Shown here: positions 9,672-17,470 of the stretch, piece after piece | How the letters are laid out: the number at the start of each line of letters is the position of its first letter | Position numbering within the stretch: position 1 is the first letter of the stretch | NCBI RefSeq assembly: GCF_001613365.1 | Contig: NZ_BDCF01000017.1 | Coordinates: 92,849 to 156,848 of the forward strand | Length of the DNA stretch: 64,000 bases | Source of the DNA: Nocardia xishanensis NBRC 101358 | GTDB taxonomy: Bacteria > Actinomycetota > Actinomycetes > Mycobacteriales > Mycobacteriaceae | Reading direction: 5' to 3' | Position numbers and translations under genes: made by a program | The notes under the pieces: model-generated | Database searches by the model: none | What the model saw: only the letters and a program-made list of their open reading frames with translations | What the model was told of the DNA's origin: nothing

Positions 9672-10013
9672 ATGTCTTTTGACACCCTTCGTGACCTCTC
9701 CGCTGATGTACGCGGTCGCCTCTACGCGCTGCTCGCACCGGTTCAGGTCCTTCTGGTCACCCTCGGCCTTCTGAACGACTCCAACGCCGCCCTCTGGGGT
9801 TCGGTCGTCGCCGCAGTGCTCGGCTTCAGCGTCGCCGGCGCGAATTCCACTGCGACCTGGCGGACTTGGCTGTACGGGATCCTTGGGGTCGCGCAGCCGG
9901 TCCTGATCGCCTACGGCGTCTTCTCCGACTCGCAGGCCAGTGCGGTCGCTGCGGTTGTGACTACTGCGCTCGGCTTGGGCGTGGCCGCGGCTAAGACTCC
10001 GTCGATCGGATGA
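9672..10013 (+). CDS. Holin-like membrane protein
   Basis: A 113-residue protein placed directly after the endolysin. The ATG at 9672 is chosen because GAGG lies seven bases upstream; an extension of 13 codons further up lacks such a site. Hydrophobic segments at about 17-35, 40-58, 66-85 and 90-108 suggest three or four membrane spans, linked by short polar turns, with few charged residues. Size, topology and place fit a holin that opens the membrane so that the lysin reaches the wall. It ends in an ATGA overlap with the next gene. No family-specific motif was recognised, so the call rests on context and hydropathy. Confidence 0.78.
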   Translation: MSFDTLRDLSADVRGRLYALLAPVQVLLVTLGLLNDSNAALWGSVVAAVLGFSVAGANSTATWRTWLYGILGVAQPVLIAYGVFSDSQASAVAAVVTTALGLGVAAAKTPSIG

Positions 10014-10342
10014 GCGCCATTTGGACGGCCGTGATCGGGGCGTCCACTGGCTTGCTTGGTGTGATCGCGGGGTTCTTTGCCCCGCGGTCGCGCTCGCTGG
10101 ATTCACAGCGTGCGGACTTCACTGCCGTCCTCGAACCGCTTCGGGATGAGTTGAAGGATCTTCGCGATCGTGTGAAAACCCTTGAGGCTCAGCATGTTGC
10201 GGACGTTGCGCAGCACTACCAGGACGTTCGCCGTATCGATGTGCTCGTCGACTACGTGAAGGACCTGTTGGCGTTCATCCAGTTGCACGTTCCGTCGCCG
10301 CCGCCTCCTCCGATCCCGCCCGAAATTTCAAACGATATTTGA
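10010..10342 (+). CDS. Membrane-anchored coiled-coil protein, possible second lysis protein
   Basis: A 110-residue protein with one N-terminal membrane span (about residues 3-23, AVIGASTGLLGVIAGFF), a charged coiled-coil stretch (about 32-72, with LRDELKDLRDRVKTLE) and a short poly-proline tail (VPSPPPPPIPPE). Small proteins of this layout (DUF2746-like) often sit beside holins in actinophages and are suspected of aiding lysis, perhaps by linking membrane and wall. It overlaps the holin-like gene by four bases, so the pair is coupled. The function is not proven by any motif. Confidence 0.7.
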   Translation: MSAIWTAVIGASTGLLGVIAGFFAPRSRSLDSQRADFTAVLEPLRDELKDLRDRVKTLEAQHVADVAQHYQDVRRIDVLVDYVKDLLAFIQLHVPSPPPPPIPPEISNDI

Positions 10343-10365
10343 CCCGGTATTGGGGGTGATCGCCT

Positions 10366-11274
10366 GTGACCGCCCCCAATCAATCCAATCCTGATGGCGC
10401 GCTCAACGTAGGCGATTTTGCAGCCTTTCAGGCGATGACGGAAGAGGACGCGAAAACCGCCATGACAAGCGGGTCCGTCTCTTCCATAGACGGTGCGCGC
10501 AGCACTCACGACAACGAGGTCAAAGCGCCCATCACCTCGCACGCCGGGTCGATCGACAACCACGAAGTACGCATTGTGTCGCTGGAAGACGGCGGCACCA
10601 TGACCGTCTACTCCGGAAACGCAACCTGGACCAATATTGGTGGCCGTATCGGCGTGGGTGTCATTTGCGGGGGCCAGGCCGGACAGAGCGGCGGCGGCAG
10701 CGAAGCCCAGAAGCTCGGCGGGAACCATGGCGGCTACAAGTACATGGAGTTCGATGCCGCCGACCTGCCGGCGACCGTGGCTATCACTGTTGGCGCTCCC
10801 GGAACTTCGGCAGGTCAGGCGGGCGGCATCTCGTCGTTCGGGTCGTATGTTGTGGGCGAGCATGGCGTTTCGCCTGCGATCCACACGAGCCGGGGCGCGA
10901 TGGCATCGTCTTCTGGTCCTGGCGCTGGCGGAAACAATGCTGGCGATTTCGACCTCGCGGGGTTTTCCGGGGGTTCGTCCGCGCTGGGCTCCGCTGGCGC
11001 TGGCGGTGCGGCTGGCGGTGGCGGTGGTGGCACTGCTGGTCATGGCGGTGCTGGCGGTTCAGTGCCGACGGATTCGCTGACTCCGTGCGGCGGTGGGGGA
11101 GGCGGCGCAGGCGGCGGTAACCGCGGCCTGATCTCCACGGCCGGCAACGGCGGCGCTGGCGGTGCTCCGGGTGGAGGCGGCGGCGCTGGCGGCAACTGTG
11201 AACTCGGTGCCGCGGGGACTTTCGGCGCTGGTGGCGCTGGGCGCGTATTCGTCATCCAATCAGCAGGAGCATGA
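10366..11274 (+). CDS. Glycine-rich minor tail / tail-tip protein
   Basis: A 302-residue protein. The first 75 residues are polar and look like a phage attachment segment; about 80-185 form a beta-rich part; about 185-295 are very rich in Gly with runs such as AGGAAGGGGGG and GGGGGAGGGNRG. Such Gly-rich stretches occur in tail-fibre tips, where they can fold as packed polyglycine II helices and carry receptor-binding loops. The GTG start follows GGGGTGATC. The stop overlaps the next start (ATGA). It is not a mycobacterial PE_PGRS protein: no PE domain, and it sits inside a tail/lysis operon. Receptor binding is an inference. Confidence 0.75.
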   Translation: MTAPNQSNPDGALNVGDFAAFQAMTEEDAKTAMTSGSVSSIDGARSTHDNEVKAPITSHAGSIDNHEVRIVSLEDGGTMTVYSGNATWTNIGGRIGVGVICGGQAGQSGGGSEAQKLGGNHGGYKYMEFDAADLPATVAITVGAPGTSAGQAGGISSFGSYVVGEHGVSPAIHTSRGAMASSSGPGAGGNNAGDFDLAGFSGGSSALGSAGAGGAAGGGGGGTAGHGGAGGSVPTDSLTPCGGGGGGAGGGNRGLISTAGNGGAGGAPGGGGGAGGNCELGAAGTFGAGGAGRVFVIQSAGA

Positions 11275-11606
11275 CCTTGAGGAATGCCACAGTGCATATC
11301 CCGCTCGTCGAGGGCATCTACCCCGGACGGACGCGAGTGTACAAACTCGACCCGCCGCTCCCGGATCCCGATAACGGCAACGCACACGAGTACGTGGCTG
11401 TTGTTGTTCAACCGGGTAGGCGTAACCATCAACTACCGGAAACCTTGGTTTTCGCTGCGAACCCGATCAATGGCGGACCGAAAGGTCCATCGATGAAGCG
11501 GCTTCCAGGTTCCGGCATTCTCTATTTCTGGCCCGACGATCCCGATGACGGCTGGCGGTGGGCGCTCATGCAACTCGGCGTGACACAGATCGAGGGTGCA
11601 GCGTGA
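11271..11606 (+). CDS. Small phage protein of unknown function
   Basis: A 111-residue protein with no membrane span or signal. It begins HIPLVEGIYPGRTRVYKLDPP and ends with a WPDDPDDGWRWALMQLGV segment. It is coupled to both neighbours by four-base overlaps (ATGA before, GTGA after), so it belongs to the virion-type operon. I do not recognise a family. Placement among tail-tip genes suggests a structural or chaperone role in tail assembly. Confidence 0.65.
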   Translation: MTLRNATVHIPLVEGIYPGRTRVYKLDPPLPDPDNGNAHEYVAVVVQPGRRNHQLPETLVFAANPINGGPKGPSMKRLPGSGILYFWPDDPDDGWRWALMQLGVTQIEGAA

Positions 11607-11911
11607 CCATCGGAAACGAACCTCTCATCGACACGCTCGTCCTTGTCAAGGGTCAGGATTTCATTCACGAAATCCTCATGCCCGCAGGGGAATCGGTCCC
11701 TCCGAGTACGACTTGTGAACTCATCATCAGCGATCTGACAGGCGCCGTGCTCGCTGATTGGGACGCCTCCGTCGCGTCGACCTCGATCAGCTGGAATGTG
11801 TCGTCCACTGTCGCGGACACCATCAACCTGCCCGCGACCTTCCGCATCTACGTCCACTACAGCGACGGCAAAGACTTCTGCTGGTACGCCGGGCAAGTCG
11901 TCCGGGAGTGA
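11603..11911 (+). CDS. Small phage protein, beta-sandwich-like (LtfC/Gp6-like)
   Basis: A 102-residue protein. The GTG at 11603 is chosen since it forms a GTGA overlap with the previous stop; an in-frame ATG 15 codons upstream would lie well inside the preceding gene. The sequence alternates short hydrophobic strands (LVLVKGQDFIHEILMP, TCELIISDLTG, ATFRIYVHYSDGKDFCWYAGQVVRE), as in immunoglobulin-like tail-tip proteins of Corynebacteriales phages. I infer a tail-tip decoration or baseplate-type role; the family name is a guess from pattern. Confidence 0.6.
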   Translation: MTIGNEPLIDTLVLVKGQDFIHEILMPAGESVPPSTTCELIISDLTGAVLADWDASVASTSISWNVSSTVADTINLPATFRIYVHYSDGKDFCWYAGQVVRE

Positions 11912-11983
11912 TCTCCCCCTCCCCAGTCTTCTTTTCCTTTTAGCCGGTATCCCGTTGGGTGCCAGCGTATTTGAGGTGCACTC

Positions 11984-12337
11984 ATGGCAATCGCCGTCGC
12001 AACAACCAGGCAAGTCCTCGCCGACGCCTACAAAACTCTCGCAGGCTCATCGAGCGTCTACGTAAGCCTGCACACCGCCGACCCGAGTACGACCGGCGCC
12101 AACGAGGCCACAGGTGGCGGCTACGCCCGCGTCCAGGGCACATGGAGTTCTGGCAGCGGTGGCGCACTGTCCATGGCTGAGTTGACGTTTACGGCTCCCG
12201 CGGGAACGTACACGCACGTGGGCCTGTGGTCGGCGTCCAGCTCGGGCACCTTCTATGACAAGGCGGCTCTCAGCCCCAACATCACCCTTGGTAGCGCGGG
12301 CACGATCAAGGTCACTCCCTCCTTCGCCCTGAGCTGA
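11984..12337 (+). CDS. Phage tail fibre-like protein
   Basis: A 117-residue protein with the stretch SSVYVSLHTADPSTTGANE followed by a Gly/Ser/Thr-rich beta region (GTYTHVGLWSASSSGTFYDKA). This LHTADP...GANE arrangement is found in a small tail-fibre-like protein family of actinophages. ATG at 11984 follows GAGGTG at 11973-11978. The 72 bases before it hold no other gene. The stop overlaps the next start by one base (TGATG). Probably a surface part of the tail tip. Confidence 0.75.
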   Translation: MAIAVATTRQVLADAYKTLAGSSSVYVSLHTADPSTTGANEATGGGYARVQGTWSSGSGGALSMAELTFTAPAGTYTHVGLWSASSSGTFYDKAALSPNITLGSAGTIKVTPSFALS

Positions 12338-13242
12338 TGGCATCTCTGCCGACGTCGTCGCGGTGGCAGGCTAGCCTGCCTGGGGCGCCGGCATCGTCAG
12401 CGTCTCTTCCGAGCGGTTCTCGTACCCGCCTGCCCGCAATACGCTGGTACGAGCCGCCGCCGATCATCCCCTTCACCGGGACTGGCACCTTGTCCGCGAT
12501 CGCGGTTGCGCATGCGACAGCCCAGTTCACCGCTGTCGGTGACCTTTCCGCCATCGGCGCCCCTGCTGTGACGGCTGGGTTCTCCGGTGTTGGCGAATTC
12601 TCGGTGCCAATGAACGAGGGCGACGCCCTGTTCGAAGCCGTTGGTGCGCTCGCTGTCTCTGCCACACCTTCATGCACGGCGACCTTCTCCGGCACCGGCA
12701 TTCTCTCTGCGCTCGGTGTCCCTGCTGCCACTGCGGCTCTCTCTGGGGCTGGAACACTGTCGGCGACTGGCTATCCGACTGCGACGGTAGCTTTCTCGGG
12801 TGCTGGCACGCTGTCGGCGACCGCGGTGACGTTCTCTCCCAGCGGTATGACGAAGAACGGCACGCAGACGTGGGCGGTTAACTCCACCTGGACGACGATC
12901 ACGTCCTGGACGGCGAACACGGGCACCTACCCAGGCAGTTCGGTGGATGGCTCGCATCGTCTTGTCGTGCAGGGCAGCAAGTCCAATGCCACTGTTGCCG
13001 CGCAAGTCCCATTTACGGGATCGTTTGGCGGCACGCATCAGATCCGCGTGGTCGATCAGAACGGCACAGTGATCGGGTCGGCGGGCTCGGGTGTCAGCGG
13101 CAACTCCGGTACCTGCACTGTGACGGTGAACAATGTCAACCTCGCAAGCATCACTGCTATCGGAGTCCAGATGTTCTGTGACGGTGCGTCGTCGACGGGC
13201 ACTGTGACGTCGGGCGCTACGTCCTTCTTGACCATCACGTAA
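12337..13242 (+). CDS. Repeat-containing minor tail protein
   Basis: A 301-residue protein in three parts: a Ser/Pro-rich N-terminus (1-45); seven tandem units of 17-18 residues (46-166) on the pattern F-S-G-x-G-x-L-S-A; and a C-terminal domain (about 167-301) that looks like a beta-sandwich with TQTWAVNSTWTTITSW and ending TSGATSFLTIT. No signal peptide. The gene is last in the virion operon and a strong terminator follows. Repeats with fixed Phe/Leu/Gly positions suggest a fibrous stalk carrying a receptor-binding head, but this is inference from architecture. It could also be a minor capsid decoration. Confidence 0.72.
   Translation: MASLPTSSRWQASLPGAPASSASLPSGSRTRLPAIRWYEPPPIIPFTGTGTLSAIAVAHATAQFTAVGDLSAIGAPAVTAGFSGVGEFSVPMNEGDALFEAVGALAVSATPSCTATFSGTGILSALGVPAATAALSGAGTLSATGYPTATVAFSGAGTLSATAVTFSPSGMTKNGTQTWAVNSTWTTITSWTANTGTYPGSSVDGSHRLVVQGSKSNATVAAQVPFTGSFGGTHQIRVVDQNGTVIGSAGSGVSGNSGTCTVTVNNVNLASITAIGVQMFCDGASSTGTVTSGATSFLTIT
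12472..12834 (+). repeat. Seven 54-bp (18-aa) tandem repeats inside the tail gene
   Basis: In the encoded protein the units begin FTGTGTLSA, FTAVGDLSA, FSGVGEFSV, FEAVGALAV, FSGTGILSA, LSGAGTLSA and FSGAGTLSA, spaced 18 residues apart except the third, which is 17. The last two units are most alike at DNA level, as expected from recent duplication. The reading frame is kept in every unit. Confidence 0.88.
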
Positions 13243-13251
13243 CGAAGCTGG

Positions 13252-13287
13252 ACGGCCCCTGAACCTTGGTGGTTCAGGGGCCGTTTT
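13252..13287 (+). terminator. Rho-independent terminator after the tail operon
   Basis: Perfect 14-bp stem, left arm 13252-13265 and right arm 13271-13284, loop TTGGT, followed by TTT. It lies 9 bases after the stop of the last virion gene and probably ends late transcription. Confidence 0.92.
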
Positions 13288-13353
13288 CGTCGTGTCGAGG
13301 GTGCGAGCGGTTTGCTACGTGACGTTCCAGCAAACACACGATAGGATTCGCAC

Positions 13354-13725
13354 ATGTGTTCGAGATTATGGTTTGAGGTGAGGGGGCAAGGGGTAGTGGT
13401 CCGGGACTATGACGAATTCATCTGCGCGCACGTCACTGCTGACGCCTCCGATCTCCTCGATGCACTCGGTATCGCAACCCGCAGTCCCGCAGGGGAAGTC
13501 GCCGTATGGATCGATCCTGGTTGGCAGTGGTGGCGCGAAGTCGGGCACGTCAGCGTCACCGGCAACCGGATCCAAATCTGGCCGCACCGCGGCATCACCG
13601 GCACCGACATGGACGTCCTGCGCGGCGCGGCCTGCGACGCATTCCGTATCCCGCCCTCATCAGCCGCTCAATGGTTGCGGCGAGGGCGCGGATGGGAATG
13701 CTCGATCTCTGTCCCCGCTGACTAG
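13354..13725 (+). CDS. Hypothetical prophage protein
   Basis: A 123-residue soluble protein, Trp-rich toward the end (GWQWWREVG, WLRRGRGWECSI). It follows the late terminator, so it needs its own promoter; AGGA sits a few bases before the ATG. Its last four bases overlap the stop of the convergent DUF4352 gene. I do not recognise a family. Genes here, past the late operon, are likely accessory and expressed in the lysogen. Confidence 0.6.
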   Translation: MCSRLWFEVRGQGVVVRDYDEFICAHVTADASDLLDALGIATRSPAGEVAVWIDPGWQWWREVGHVSVTGNRIQIWPHRGITGTDMDVLRGAACDAFRIPPSSAAQWLRRGRGWECSISVPAD

Positions 13726-14426
13726 CGGAGCGCGACCTTCACGCCGCCGGAGAACATCGAGTCATGGAACTCGGCCGCGGCAGGAACCGTCCCCGGCGGG
13801 ATATCGAACGCGATTGCCGCCGACACCGTGAATCCAGGGTTCAACGTTCCATCGATGTCGTCGTTCAACGCCTGTCCGGCTTCCCAATTCGCCTCGAACT
13901 CGCGGCCCTGGTCGTCGATGAGCTTCTGGTTGTCGCCGAAGAATCCGCGGGGCTCGTTGCCAACGTTGGTGATGTTCACGTGGACGACGATGAACTGGCC
14001 TCGCGCGGTCGCTTCCCAGAAACTGCCGGCGCCAATCTTCGTGACGGGCGCATCGATGGCGGTGACCTGGAATTCGAACTTGCCATCCCGGACGGCCGTG
14101 CCAGCGGGCGCGTACTTGCTACTCGGTGGCGCGGGTGTCGCGGGGGCAGGGGACTGGGCTCCAGGGGCGGGCGCGGCGAGCGGTGCGGCCGACGTCGAAT
14201 GGCGAGGGGTCGTGGGGTCGTCGCTGTTGCTGCTGCTCATGGCGACGATGCCGAAGCATCCGCCACACAGAAGGATTGGTGCCAAGACCACGCCCAGGAT
14301 GATCCACAGCACCGGGGATTGCTTCTTCTGTGGCGGTGGCGGGTATCCCGGCTGGCGGGGCGGCCCGTAGTAGGGCTGCTGCGGTCCGGCTGGCCCGAGC
14401 GGTGGCGGTGGCGGCTGGTAGGTCAA
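13722..14426 (-). CDS. DUF4352 (telokin-like) membrane-anchored protein
   Basis: A 234-residue protein: proline-rich cytosolic N-terminus (PPPPPLGPAGPQQPYYGPP), a membrane span at about 39-62, a low-complexity Pro/Ala linker to about 105, then a DUF4352 beta-sandwich with FIVVHVNITNVGNEPRGF and FDIPPGTVPAAAEFHDS. DUF4352 proteins are exported or surface lipoprotein-like and often occur in actinobacterial chromosomes and prophages. The start is TTG with AGGGGGAA just upstream. A surface protein expressed by a prophage might change the lysogen envelope or block phage adsorption; that is inference. A CGGC pair near the membrane span is not a proper lipobox. Confidence 0.82.
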   Translation of the reverse strand: MTYQPPPPPLGPAGPQQPYYGPPRQPGYPPPPQKKQSPVLWIILGVVLAPILLCGGCFGIVAMSSSNSDDPTTPRHSTSAAPLAAPAPGAQSPAPATPAPPSSKYAPAGTAVRDGKFEFQVTAIDAPVTKIGAGSFWEATARGQFIVVHVNITNVGNEPRGFFGDNQKLIDDQGREFEANWEAGQALNDDIDGTLNPGFTVSAAIAFDIPPGTVPAAAEFHDSMFSGGVKVALR

Positions 14427-14580
14427 GGGTTCCCCCTGGGGTGAGTGGCCGTGTCGCAGTGTCGATCTGCGCTATTGTGTGGGCTGTTACACGTTTAGAG
14501 GGAGAGCGTATCGGGCACGGCTTCTGACGGGGAAGACTGCTGCACTGTTGCCGGGCTGTGAGCTTGGCTATCATTCGAAC

Positions 14581-14910
14581 ATGAGTGCGAACGAGGAAAC
14601 GGAGCGGGTCGAGGGGTGGGGGCCTGCCGTCACAAACGAGATTTGGGGTCACCGCGAGCCCGCGAAACGTGTGTGGGTCCGCCTCGACGCCGTCATGCTC
14701 CGCAACCCAGGCATCCCCATCCGTCAGAACGCGGCCGGCATCGACATGACCGGCGAAGTGCCCGGCATCCTCTTCTACTGGATTCCAACGGGCCGCGGCG
14801 ACTGGATGGGGATGGTGGATTACGACGTCCAGTACTTGGACGGCCGGACACTGCGCTTACGGCAACAGCTCCTGCCGTCCTATACCGTGCGGGAGCGGAT
14901 CGAAGAGTAG
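14581..14910 (+). CDS. Hypothetical prophage protein, likely leaderless
   Basis: A 109-residue acidic protein (MSANEETERVEGWGPAV) with FYWIPTGRGDWMGMVDYDVQY in its second half. ATG 14581 is chosen: TATCAT at 14569-14574 leaves six bases to the start and no ribosome site is visible, the pattern of a leaderless mRNA. It converges on the nuclease gene with one base between them. No family recognised. With its neighbours it forms the accessory region of the prophage. Confidence 0.6.
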   Translation: MSANEETERVEGWGPAVTNEIWGHREPAKRVWVRLDAVMLRNPGIPIRQNAAGIDMTGEVPGILFYWIPTGRGDWMGMVDYDVQYLDGRTLRLRQQLLPSYTVRERIEE

Positions 14911-14911
14911 G

Positions 14912-16375
14912 TCACGACGGCCCGCGTTCGATCCCGCGTTGCCGGTCACGCTCCCGTTGCTCACGGGCCGCTCGCTCGGCAGCCATCCGTGAGCGATGAT
15001 CCGGATCCGCGTCGCGCTCTACTCGCCGCGCTTCCTCACCGGGCAGGAGATGGTTCAGTCCGAGCACGCGGGCAACCATCGGGTCCATGCCGCGCTCGAT
15101 GGCGTCTCTCTCCAGCGCTTGGTGCTGCGCGCGTGCCTCTCGCGCCTCCTGCTCCCGCTTCGCAATTTCACCGAGGCCATCGATCCGCGAAACCATCTCT
15201 TTGTCACGTTGATCGGTGATGAGCTTCATCCCGAGCAGCCATTCCTCACGGCTCTGAAGCGGGCTGTCCCGTGGCGGATCTGGCAAGCCCCGTGACAACT
15301 CCTCGAACATCTTGCGCTCCATCTTCTGGACCGCGGCGTAAGTATTGCCCAACGCAACGTGCTGTTGGCGTACCTGCTCGATGTCGAGGGCTCTGCCCTG
15401 CTCGCGTGCCTGCGCGATCTCCCGATGTGCTTCGCGGGCTGCTTTGTCCAGGCTTTCGCGTTCCCGGTCGAACAGTTCATGCCCGATGTTGTCGATTGGC
15501 CTGGACGTTTCGGCGTGCGCGTCCAGCGCCCGAAGCTCCAGCCACTTCTCGACCTCGCGGTTCTCGTGGAACCGCAGCCCCAGCGCTTGGCGCCGTTCGT
15601 CTGCTTTGTCCAGTGCTACGCGCAGCTCCGCCCGGTCGAGGTCGCGCAACGTGTGGTAGACGAACCGCATCTGCTCGATACCGACTTCGCGCCCCTGCTC
15701 CTTGGCTTTCGTGATCTCAGTGAGGTAGTCGCGAGCGATGTCGCCGATGCCGCGTCCTGGCGCTTCCTTCTCCTGCGCCGCGGGGAGCCGGGAAAGATTG
15801 TCGCGAAGTTGCTGCCGCTGCTCTTTCTGCACCACACGCGTGCCAGCCTCCAAGACGCGTTGAAACACGCGCTCGTTCATTTTCATGACGCGGAACAGTT
15901 GCGGGTACTGCTGGGACAACCGCGCGATCTCCTCGCGCGCTTCCTTACTGAAGGTGCCCTCTCTGGCTTCGCGGGTGATCAGGATGACTCGCTCACCTTT
16001 GGTGAGCTTGTCGGCATAGCCACGTAATTGGGCCATGTCGCGTTCGCCCTTGATGGCACCTGCTTTGATCTCGATGTTCGCGGCGATACCGTCAGGTGTC
16101 TTCGCCTGCTCCAGGTGTCGGTCGACGACGATCTTCTCCCCGGTGTCGGCCCTGTGCGGCACCTCGGGCGTCCATCCGGCTTCCCTCAGCCCTAGAACGA
16201 TGTCGAGGCCGCGCGCGACCGTGTAGCCGTAGATGCCATTCGTCCGCCAGACCGCGTTCGCGTCCTTCCAGCGGTCGACCCCTTTCGGGATCTCGCCCTT
16301 CGCGATCTTGCCTGGTCCGTAGTTCTCAAGGTACTGATGCCGCTCCGCGGGCGACAGATCGTCGGGATGCCCCAC
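14912..16375 (-). CDS. PD-(D/E)XK nuclease-domain protein with long helical C-terminus
   Basis: A 487-residue protein. Residues about 48-135 carry a RecB-like nuclease core: Asp85 in KIVVDRH, Glu102-x-Lys104 in NIEIKAG, and a QxxxY motif (Gln116, Tyr120 in AQLRGYADKL), with helix TVARGLDIVLGLREAGW before and strand RVILITREA after. Residues about 180-487 are highly charged and helical, probably coiled coil (for example KMERKMFEELSRGL, AREAHREIAQAREQGR). No signal, membrane span or WXG/LXG secretion domain. GTG start with AGGA before it; 25 bases separate it from the upstream partner gene, so the two should be one operon. A metal-dependent DNA-cutting role is inferred from the motif; it may be a defence effector, a toxin, or a DNA-processing enzyme. 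I do not recognise the whole protein. Confidence 0.78.
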   Translation of the reverse strand: MGHPDDLSPAERHQYLENYGPGKIAKGEIPKGVDRWKDANAVWRTNGIYGYTVARGLDIVLGLREAGWTPEVPHRADTGEKIVVDRHLEQAKTPDGIAANIEIKAGAIKGERDMAQLRGYADKLTKGERVILITREAREGTFSKEAREEIARLSQQYPQLFRVMKMNERVFQRVLEAGTRVVQKEQRQQLRDNLSRLPAAQEKEAPGRGIGDIARDYLTEITKAKEQGREVGIEQMRFVYHTLRDLDRAELRVALDKADERRQALGLRFHENREVEKWLELRALDAHAETSRPIDNIGHELFDRERESLDKAAREAHREIAQAREQGRALDIEQVRQQHVALGNTYAAVQKMERKMFEELSRGLPDPPRDSPLQSREEWLLGMKLITDQRDKEMVSRIDGLGEIAKREQEAREARAQHQALERDAIERGMDPMVARVLGLNHLLPGEEARRVERDADPDHRSRMAAERAAREQRERDRQRGIERGPS

Positions 16376-16400
16376 TGTGTCCTGCTATGTTCATGCCCCG

Positions 16401-16955
16401 TCACCTTCCGGTGCGAAGCGAATCCATCTGTTCCTCTATGGACGGCTTGTTGTCGGCCACCCATTTCTTGTAATCGCGGTCGGAGTTGCCGAAGACCCAC
16501 GCAAGCATGTTCTCGTCGGGGAGCGGGAATCGCTTGCTGCCCTTGGCGAACGCCAACCCGAGCTGGTCGCCTACGTCCATATACAGCAGTCGATACGGCT
16601 CCCGAATCATCGGGTACAGACCACCGGCATCGTCGGGGGCATTGACCCAATTCGCCTTAAAGCAACGGCAATACACCTGGCCGATGTACCGGATGAAGCG
16701 GTCGGCGACCGCAGCGTTCGCGGGGTCCTGGGCGCCATGCAGGTCGCCGAAGATGGCGCGAGCCGCCTCACTGGCCAGGCGCAGGCCCTCGGCGGACCAC
16801 GGCTTGTCTAGTGCGCCGACCGCAGGCGCATCCTCGGTCAGGAAGATGGATAGCGCATGGTCCATCTCCGCCAACCATTCCTGGAATTCGGGCACGTGCT
16901 GTTCCTTCTCAAATCGACGCCGTTGCGCGGGTGCGAGCTGGTGAACACTTCCCAT
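16401..16955 (-). CDS. Unknown 184-aa partner of the nuclease gene
   Basis: First gene of a two-gene reverse-strand operon with the nuclease. ATG with GAGAGGAGC just upstream is a strong start. The protein is soluble and mostly helical with conserved-looking aromatic patches (RFIRYIGQVYCRCFKANWVN, PYRLLYMDVGDQLGLAFAKG, MLAWVFGNSDRDYKKWV). Size, acidity and expression ahead of a nuclease suggest an immunity, antitoxin or regulatory partner, but no family was recognised. The alternative is an independent moron gene that simply shares the promoter. Confidence 0.7.
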   Translation of the reverse strand: MGSVHQLAPAQRRRFEKEQHVPEFQEWLAEMDHALSIFLTEDAPAVGALDKPWSAEGLRLASEAARAIFGDLHGAQDPANAAVADRFIRYIGQVYCRCFKANWVNAPDDAGGLYPMIREPYRLLYMDVGDQLGLAFAKGSKRFPLPDENMLAWVFGNSDRDYKKWVADNKPSIEEQMDSLRTGR

Positions 16956-17000
16956 GACCTGCTCCTCTCGGTTGCTGCGGTCTAGCGGAAGTGTCCCAGA

Positions 17001-17219
17001 TCACGGGCCTAGGTACAGCGCTTCACACGGCAACCTGCGCAATCCGGTGGCATCGCCGGGGATGAGGATGACGCTGTTGAGGTAGCGGCGCATCTGGTCG
17101 TCATGCATGAGTCGCAATGCTGCTGCGGCCTGTGCGGCGTAGTGGAGGATCACGCCCTGTAGGTCGACTTGTATGTGCACATCGTCCCCGTCGCTGGAGT
17201 CGTCGTCGGCGCGTGTCAC
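17001..17219 (-). CDS. Small unknown protein
   Basis: A 72-residue acidic protein (MTRADDDSSDGDDVHIQVDL) with a helical middle (YAAQAAAALRLMHDDQMRRYL). Third gene of a reverse-strand trio joined by four-base overlaps. No family recognised. Confidence 0.55.
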   Translation of the reverse strand: MTRADDDSSDGDDVHIQVDLQGVILHYAAQAAAALRLMHDDQMRRYLNSVILIPGDATGLRRLPCEALYLGP

Positions 17220-17470
17220 GGCTGATCATCACCGTAGAAGCTGGGCGTGCGGATTTTCGGCACCGGCGCCCGGAGGTTGTCGAAGTCGTGGCGGATCTTT
17301 TCCCAGAGGTTGCGGGGAAGTTCCTCGCAGCACTCGCCGAGTGAGAGGTGGGGCACTGGTGTGACGTTGCCGTCTATGTCGTGCCACCGAAGCACACGAA
17401 TGACACCGTCCTGTACGTACCAGTGGGCGGACTGCTCGCCGCAATGGGTGACTTGCTCCCCGAAATTCAC
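17216..17470 (-). CDS. Small unknown protein
   Basis: An 84-residue soluble protein with HWYVQDGVIRVLRWHDIDG and SLGECCEELPRNLWEKI. Start and stop each overlap the neighbouring genes by four bases, which is good evidence for translation. Function unknown; two adjacent cysteines (CC) could bind metal but there is no clear motif. Confidence 0.58.
   Translation of the reverse strand: MNFGEQVTHCGEQSAHWYVQDGVIRVLRWHDIDGNVTPVPHLSLGECCEELPRNLWEKIRHDFDNLRAPVPKIRTPSFYGDDQP

Noticed and set aside
10366..11274. PE_PGRS-like protein
   Set aside because: Gly-rich but no PE domain and sits inside a phage tail/lysis operon.
12472..12834. CRISPR-like array
   Set aside because: The 54-bp units are contiguous without spacers and keep a reading frame.
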